From JAJZIH01 sp021785265 (lineage in GTDB: Bacteria > Pseudomonadota > Gammaproteobacteria > JAKAQQ01): 9,414 nt of DNA. Location of the stretch: NCBI GenBank assembly GCA_027338645.1, contig DAHWSH010000004.1, positions 1 to 9,414 of the forward strand, given 5' to 3'. The notes beneath the pieces are model-generated. The model was not told where the DNA came from and searched no databases. It saw only the letters and a list, made by a program, of their open reading frames with translations. Shown piece after piece: positions 5,225-9,414 of the stretch. A program made the translations under genes and the position numbers. How positions within the stretch are numbered: the first letter of the stretch is position 1; the number at the start of each line of letters is the position of its first letter.

Positions 5225-6574
5225 TCACGACCGGAACCTGACCGAAGCCGGCACGGGACTGTGAGGAGTTTGAGCCAAATGAAGACGGGCTACAACGCCC
5301 GGGTGCTCGCTCCGGTTTTTCAGCTCGAGGTGCCCCCCATGATTTTCAGCCACCTCACGGGCAATGAGGAGCCCGATTCCGCTCCCCCCCGGTTTGGTTG
5401 TGAAGAAGGGCACGAACAGATTCTGGGTGGAGGGCAGTCCCGGCCCTTCGTCCAAGATCTCGATGACCACGAAGTCCTCCATCTCCTGCCAGCAGACCCT
5501 CACCGATCCCTGGTTGGGAGTGGCGGCTTCCACCGCATTTCTCAGAAGGTTGATCAAGGCCTGCTCGACCTGGGCCCGGTCCGCCTGAATGACGACGTCA
5601 GGGCCCTCCTCTAGACGGAGCCTCTCGGGAACCTCCATCGCTGCAATTTCGCGGACCAGGGGTGCGATCCTCACCGGTGCAAAACTGGGTGGAGGCATGC
5701 GGGCGTAATCACTATAACGCCCGATGAAGTGGGTAAGGCTTCGTGCACGGCGCTCGATCAGGGCGAGGCCTTCCCGGAGTCGGCCCTCCTCCCCCATCCC
5801 TGAAATCTGCCCCTGCAAGGTATCGGCCACCGACGCGATCGGTCCCAGTGAATTGTTGATTTCATGTCCCAGCACACGGATCAGACGACGCCAGGCACGT
5901 CGTTCCTCCTCGCGCAGGGTCCGGCTGGCATCTGTCATCACAAGGAGGGTGTGGGGCCGTCCGCCCCGTCGGAACTTGAGCGTTCGCACTTCCCAAGGTC
6001 CCACCCCGCTGGCAAACCGACGGTTCGTGACGAAGACCTGGCCACCCACCCGCAACCAGTCGGCCAGTCCCAAATCCTCCGCCATCCGGCCACGCAGGGC
6101 GGTTGCCGGCTCGCCCAGGAGGTTGCCGGCCGCCCGGTTGAGACCCGAAAGGCGATCATCAGGATCGAAGACCAGAACCGAGAGTTCGATGTTGCCGAGC
6201 AGACGTCCCAGAAGGGCATCGGACTCGATGCCGGATTGGCGCACTCCGCTGAGCTCGCTGCTCAGCTGGTTGATCTCGACAAAGAGATCCCGCATGGCCC
6301 CTTTTCCGCTGACCGATGACCGGACCGAATAATCGCCCTCCCGGATGGCCTGGAGCTGGGCCGCACCCAGGCGAAGCGGGCGGGCCACGGAGCGGACGAC
6401 GGCTCGGCCGACCCAGAACGTGACCCCCCATGCCACCGTGAAACACACGAGACCGAGAACCCACGGAGGGCGCCAGCCGGTCAGTTCAAGAAGCGCCAGG
6501 AGAGCAAAAGGAAAGGCTGCAGTGAGAACGAGGCCCCCGAGAGACACTCCCCAGGCGGGTTTCGGCCATTTCAT
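5225..6574 (-). CDS. NtrY-like sensor histidine kinase
   Basis: The product has 449 residues. Two membrane helices (about 10-31 and 38-56) are joined by a loop of only about six residues, so there is almost no periplasmic sensor. A HAMP linker follows (about 57-110), then a PAS domain (about 120-215, VLVFDPDDRLSGLNRAAGNL). The phosphoacceptor region is VLGHEINNSLGPI with His237, and the ATP-binding domain shows the N box LLRNAVEA (Asn346), DEGPGL (375-380), FVPFFTTK (387-394) and GGSGIGL (396-402). All residues needed for activity are present. This HEINNS kinase type usually pairs with NtrC-class regulators; here the ATG at 6574 overlaps the stop of such a regulator as ATGA. The sensed signal is probably in the membrane or cytoplasm and is unknown. 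The gene is convergent with merA, and nothing in the sequence links it to mercury. Confidence 0.93.
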   Translation of the reverse strand: MKWPKPAWGVSLGGLVLTAAFPFALLALLELTGWRPPWVLGLVCFTVAWGVTFWVGRAVVRSVARPLRLGAAQLQAIREGDYSVRSSVSGKGAMRDLFVEINQLSSELSGVRQSGIESDALLGRLLGNIELSVLVFDPDDRLSGLNRAAGNLLGEPATALRGRMAEDLGLADWLRVGGQVFVTNRRFASGVGPWEVRTLKFRRGGRPHTLLVMTDASRTLREEERRAWRRLIRVLGHEINNSLGPIASVADTLQGQISGMGEEGRLREGLALIERRARSLTHFIGRYSDYARMPPPSFAPVRIAPLVREIAAMEVPERLRLEEGPDVVIQADRAQVEQALINLLRNAVEAATPNQGSVRVCWQEMEDFVVIEILDEGPGLPSTQNLFVPFFTTKPGGSGIGLLIAREVAENHGGHLELKNRSEHPGVVARLHLAQTPHSPVPASVRFRS

Positions 6575-7956
6575 TGCCGGTACTTCGCGAGACGGCGATA
6601 GAGGGCACTCCGGCTCACGCCGAGCTGGCGGGCAGCCGCCTCGGCATCGCCTCGGCTCCGCTCGAGGGCCTGTGAGACCAGATAGCGTTCCGCCTGCTCC
6701 AAGGTCAGATTTTCGAGGGATGGTGCTTCCCGGCCCAGACCGGGCATGAGTCGGAGGTCAGCCGGTTCAATCCATTCGCCGGAGGCCAGGAGAACAGCCC
6801 GCTCGAGGACATGGCCGAGTTCCCGGACGTTGCCTGGCCAGTCGTAGCCGACGAGCGTCGCACGGGCTGCCGGGCTCATGCCGCGCAGGGATTTGCCATG
6901 CTGTCGAACCGCTTCCTCGAAGAAATGCGACGCGAGGAGCTCGATGTCCTCACCCCGTTCCCGGAGGGGGGGAAGGGTGATCTCAATCGTATTCAGCCGG
7001 TAGAGCAAATCTCCGCGAAACTGTCCTTGTGCCACGGCATTCCGGATATCCGCATTGGTTGCCGCGAGAATCCGCACGTCGACTGTGATGGGCGTGGAAC
7101 TTCCGACACGCTCGATCCGGCCCTCCTCGAGCGCGTGCAGGAGCGAGGCCTGTGAGACGGGAGACAGGTTCGCTATTTCGTCGAGAAAAAGAGTGCCCTG
7201 ATTCGCGAGTTCGAAGCGCCCCAACCGTTCGCTACGGGCATCCGTGAAGGCACCGCGGACATGCCCGTAGAGCTCGCTTTCGATCAGGCTATCGACCAGT
7301 CCGCCCAGATTGACCCGGACAAAGGGCCCGTCGGCGCGAAGCGAGCGTTCGTGAATCCAGCGCGCCAGGAGTCCCTTGCCGGTTCCGCTTTCACCCGTGA
7401 TCAGGATCGTGGCACTCGAGGCCGCGACCCGTTCCGCCTCTTCGAGAAGCTGCTGCATAACCCGGGAACGGCCGACGAGCGCCGGGGGCGCTTCGGTCAG
7501 CGCGCGCGTTGTAGCCACCAGGCGGCGGTTATCCCGCCGTGTCCGCGCCAGGGCCAGCTGATTCCGGATCACCGAGACGACTCGGGTATTGTCCCAGGGT
7601 TTTTCGAGAAAATCCTGTGCACCGCGGCGCATGGCCTCGATCGCGAGGGCTGTCGTCCCCCAGCCCGTGAGCACGATGATCGGGCGAGCAGGATCCAGGT
7701 CATGGAGTTGACCCAAAAGTTCGAGCCCCTCCTCACCCGAGGTGGTGTCCGTACGATAGTTGAGATCCAGGATCACGGCATCCGGCAGGAGCAGACGGAC
7801 ACGGTCCAGAGCCTCCTCCGGACTGGCTGCGGCCTCAACCCGGTAACCTTCCGCCTCGAGGAGAAGTTTCAGGGATTTCCGGACATCAGCCTGGTCGTCG
7901 GCAACCAGGATCATGGGTGCCGGGCTTCGGCCCGGATCCCGTTCGCTTTTGTTCAT
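6571..7956 (-). CDS. NtrC-class sigma-54-dependent response regulator
   Basis: The product has 461 residues in three parts. A receiver domain (15-135) has the acidic pair Asp20-Asp21, phosphoacceptor Asp64 (AVILDLN), Thr97 and Lys119 (LEKPW). An AAA+ sigma-54 activation domain (about 159-395) has Walker A GESGTGKG (188-195), Walker B LFLDE (256-260), GAFTDA (235-240) and GNVREL. A Fis-type helix-turn-helix ends the protein (437-458, AAARQLGVSRSALYRRL). The sigma-54 contact loop is GAFTDA, not the usual GAFTGA; I recall this variant in many regulators paired with kinases of this type, several of which control envelope or efflux functions. The receiver has an extra short insertion after Asp64 (NYRTDTTSGEEG). 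The ATG at 7956 has only a weak upstream purine run; Met15 is an alternative start. It is transcribed ahead of its partner kinase, and its target genes are not apparent in the window. Confidence 0.94.
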   Translation of the reverse strand: MNKSERDPGRSPAPMILVADDQADVRKSLKLLLEAEGYRVEAAASPEEALDRVRLLLPDAVILDLNYRTDTTSGEEGLELLGQLHDLDPARPIIVLTGWGTTALAIEAMRRGAQDFLEKPWDNTRVVSVIRNQLALARTRRDNRRLVATTRALTEAPPALVGRSRVMQQLLEEAERVAASSATILITGESGTGKGLLARWIHERSLRADGPFVRVNLGGLVDSLIESELYGHVRGAFTDARSERLGRFELANQGTLFLDEIANLSPVSQASLLHALEEGRIERVGSSTPITVDVRILAATNADIRNAVAQGQFRGDLLYRLNTIEITLPPLRERGEDIELLASHFFEEAVRQHGKSLRGMSPAARATLVGYDWPGNVRELGHVLERAVLLASGEWIEPADLRLMPGLGREAPSLENLTLEQAERYLVSQALERSRGDAEAAARQLGVSRSALYRRLAKYRQ

Positions 7957-7976
7957 CGGAATTTTTGTCCCAACAT

Positions 7977-8003
7977 CGGGACGACTTTATCAGAATCGTC
8001 CCG
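7977..8003. repeat. Inverted repeat upstream of the response regulator
   Basis: CGGGACGA (7977-7984) and TCGTCCCG (7996-8003) are a perfect 8-bp inverted repeat with an 11-base AT-rich spacer, 20 bases ahead of the response regulator start. The half sites are 19 bases centre to centre, close to two helical turns, as for a dimer binding site such as that of the regulator itself. It could also form a stem in the leader RNA near the start codon. Confidence 0.7.
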
Positions 8004-8008
8004 TATAT

Positions 8009-8032
8009 GGGATGGGCTTTTCTGCCCATCCC
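8009..8032. repeat. Perfect 9-bp hairpin upstream of the two-component operon
   Basis: GGGATGGGC (8009-8017) and GCCCATCCC (8024-8032) pair perfectly around the loop TTTTCT. It sits 5 bases from the preceding inverted repeat and is followed by the palindrome CCCTGCAGGG (8031-8040). There is no T-run after either arm, so it is not a standard terminator. It may be a binding site or a leader structure for the minus-strand transcript. Confidence 0.65.
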
Positions 8033-8145
8033 CTGCAGGGTCGATATAACCGTATGATCAAAGACAGTTTTTTATCAAACAATCGTCTGGCATACTGCAG
8101 GATAAATGATTGGCTCCTAAATTTGCGTCGGCCCCGATTTTTCTG

Positions 8146-8172
8146 GACACGAATTTGGGGTTAAATCGTGTC
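8146..8172. repeat. Inverted repeat at the IS3 left end
   Basis: GACACGA (8146-8152) and TCGTGTC (8166-8172) form a perfect 7-bp inverted repeat, extended imperfectly by ATTT/AAA, with the ribosome binding site of orfA just after it. It may be a transposase binding site within the terminal repeat, or an RNA stem that shields orfA from outside transcription. Confidence 0.65.
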
Positions 8173-8190
8173 TGAAGGAGGAGTCGTGAA

Positions 8191-8577
8191 ATGCTGAATG
8201 AATCGAATGTGGGTGGGGTTGTGCCGGGTTCGCTGGAAGGGGCGCGTAGCGGGACTGGAGGCGAACCCGGCGCGGCCGCCGAAATCCGGTGCTGGTCGAC
8301 CGGTCGAAAGAAAGAAGTCGTGCTGCGCCTGTTGCGCGGCGAGCCGGTCGATGCCGTCTCGCGCGAGGTGTCGGTGCCGATCTACAAGCTGGAAAAGTGG
8401 CGTGACCGGGCGCTGGCGGGCATCGACGCCGGCCTCAGGGAACGGGAGAGCGATCCCGTGGAGAAGCAGCTTGATGAGGCCAACCGGCGCATCGGCGAGC
8501 TGGTCATGGAAGTCGAGATTTTGCAGAAGGAAAGGCGGGCGAAGCGCCCTTTGGTCGGCCGGAGGTCGTCGCGATGA
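8191..8577 (+). CDS. IS3-family transposase OrfA
   Basis: The product has 128 residues. After a variable N terminus comes the helix-turn-helix (about 38-75: GRKKEVVLRLLRGEPVDAVS, then REVSVPIYKLEKWRDRAL), which binds the terminal repeats. A leucine-zipper-like coiled coil follows (about 90-113, VEKQLDEANRRIGELVMEVE) of the kind used by IS3 OrfA proteins to pair with OrfA and OrfAB. GGAGGAG (8177-8183) sits 7 bases ahead of the ATG. The stop overlaps the orfB ATG as ATGA. OrfA alone usually regulates transposition; fused OrfAB carries it out. Confidence 0.88.
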   Translation: MLNESNVGGVVPGSLEGARSGTGGEPGAAAEIRCWSTGRKKEVVLRLLRGEPVDAVSREVSVPIYKLEKWRDRALAGIDAGLRERESDPVEKQLDEANRRIGELVMEVEILQKERRAKRPLVGRRSSR

Positions 8578-9414
8578 GCCGCGAGACCTCCGCTGGAGCC
8601 GGTAAGCCCTACGGCTTGGAACGGGTCTGCCGGGTGCTCGAATTTCCCCGCTCGACGATCTACGCCCAGGCGCAGCGGCAAGCGGCTAAGGTCGTGTCGC
8701 CCCATCCGGCACGGCGCGGGCCGAAGCCAAAAATCCCGGACGCCGATCTCCTGGCTGCCATCCGGGCCGATCTGGCGGCCTCGCCGTTTACCGGCGAGGG
8801 GCACCGCAAGGTCGGGGCGCGACTGCGCATCCTGCGCGACATCCGCGTCGGACGCAGCCGCGTATTGCGCCTGATGCGCGAGCACCAGTTGCTCTCGCCG
8901 CATCGTCGGCCCCAGGGCGCGCCGACGGTGCACGACGGGACGATCACCACGGAGCGCCCGAACGAGATGTGGGGCACCGACGGCATCCGCATCGAGACCG
9001 TCGATGAGGGCTGGGTCTGGGTGTTCTCGGCCGTCGATCATTTCGACGCCTGTTGCGTCGGCATCCATGCGGTCAAGATCGGCAACCGCTTTGCGGCCTT
9101 GCAGCCGATCACCCAGGGCCTCAAGGCCGAGTTCGGCGCCACCGGCGCCGATGCCGGGCGCGGCTTGGCCCTGCGCCTGGACAACGGCACGCAATACACC
9201 GCCGACGACTTCCTCAACCAGATCAAGTTCTGGGGCATCGCGCCGAGCTTCGCCTTCGTTGCCGAACCACAGACCAACGGCGTTGCCGAGCGCTTCAATC
9301 GGACCCTCAAGGAGCAGGCCATTCACGGCCGCGCCTTCAGGAACGTCGAGGCAGTGCGCGCCGCTGTCACCGCGTTCAGGGACCGCTACAATCGCCATTG
9401 GCGTCTCGAAAAAC
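8574..9414 (+). CDS. IS3-family transposase OrfB, DDE integrase domain (C terminus cut by window)
   Basis: The frame is open from ATG 8574 to the window end (280 codons and one base) with no stop. An N-terminal HTH_21-like region (SPFTGEGHRKVGARLR) precedes an rve integrase fold with the full catalytic triad: Asp136 (MWGTDGI), Asp203 (LRLDNGTQY) and Glu239 (NGVAERFNRTLKE). The last two are separated by 35 residues, the DD(35)E spacing of IS3. The protein cuts and joins the element ends. It lies in the -1 frame relative to orfA; that frame is open back to a stop at 8475-8477, so either an OrfAB fusion by -1 frameshift within 8478-8574 or ATGA restart is possible. The usual A-rich slippery heptamer is not obvious. 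It appears intact as far as it is seen, lacking about the last 20-30 residues. Confidence 0.92.
   Translation, partial: MSRETSAGAGKPYGLERVCRVLEFPRSTIYAQAQRQAAKVVSPHPARRGPKPKIPDADLLAAIRADLAASPFTGEGHRKVGARLRILRDIRVGRSRVLRLMREHQLLSPHRRPQGAPTVHDGTITTERPNEMWGTDGIRIETVDEGWVWVFSAVDHFDACCVGIHAVKIGNRFAALQPITQGLKAEFGATGADAGRGLALRLDNGTQYTADDFLNQIKFWGIAPSFAFVAEPQTNGVAERFNRTLKEQAIHGRAFRNVEAVRAAVTAFRDRYNRHWRLEK

Larger units (their letters stand above)
8144..9414 (+). mobile_element. IS3-family insertion sequence, left part (right end outside window)
   Basis: The element is recognised by its two consecutive transposase frames, orfA and orfB, with the IS3-type DDE domain. The proposed left end begins TGGACACGAATTTGGGG at 8144, just after a TTTTTC, because IS3 elements usually begin with TG and this sequence is directly followed by the orfA leader. 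The exact end cannot be proved without the right inverted repeat, which lies beyond 9414. The element is about 190 bases upstream of the two-component operon and points away from it. Its G+C content seems higher than that of the 8040-8145 DNA it abuts. Confidence 0.75.

Noticed and set aside
7957..8143. Sigma-54 promoter for the two-component operon
   Set aside because: No GG-N10-GC pair matching the -24/-12 pattern was found on the minus strand; AT-rich sequences near 8040-8090 give only weak sigma-70-like matches.
8382..9398. Long open frame of 338 codons on the minus strand
   Set aside because: It lies antisense to the IS3 transposase frames, which have a complete DDE triad and helix-turn-helix. 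The product has no domain; the frame is a by-product of GC-rich codon bias.

Overview
The window looks like an accessory region of a Gram-negative, GC-rich bacterium: several proteins have Sec-type signal peptides or membrane segments, and the codon bias is strongly G+C rich in coding stretches. I cannot name the species. An acidophilic or other metal-exposed proteobacterium or Nitrospirota member would fit, but that is a guess.

Layout. Positions 1-111 hold the N-terminal end of an IS630-type transposase (minus strand) that runs out of the window, followed by about 460 bases with no supportable gene. Positions 577-5173 form a mercury resistance locus built in an unusual way. A Hg(II)-type merR (2921-3370, minus) lies between two transcription units. 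One is a divergent merA (3518-5173, plus). The other is a minus-strand operon downstream of merR: a SAM methyltransferase, a periplasmic TlpA-like thioredoxin, a four-helix membrane protein with two vicinal cysteine pairs whose C-terminal half resembles MerF, and finally a small exported peptidoglycan-binding-domain protein with a Met/His-rich segment. The first three overlap by 4 bases at each junction. The merA unit and the operon are each preceded by a MerR-type promoter (TTGACT, long 19-20 base spacer, central dyad). The two sites share 21 of 32 positions, which suggests that one MerR switches both units.

There is no recognisable merT, merP, merC or merE. The natural reading is that the MerF-like protein imports Hg(II), passes it through its C-terminal cysteine pair to the HMA domain and C-terminal cysteines of MerA, and MerA reduces it to Hg(0). 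The thioredoxin, methyltransferase and Met-rich protein are accessory factors of unknown role. This is the most promising 'undescribed system' in the window.

Positions 5225-7956 (minus) encode a two-component pair: an NtrC-class sigma-54 response regulator translated just ahead of, and overlapping by 4 bases, an NtrY-like histidine kinase. Its upstream region carries an inverted repeat and a strong hairpin. From about 8144 to the end lies the left part of an IS3-family element, with orfA and an orfB containing the complete DDE triad; it is cut by the window edge. Insertion sequences of two different families thus bracket the mercury and two-component genes, consistent with a mobile or rearranging region but not a simple composite transposon.
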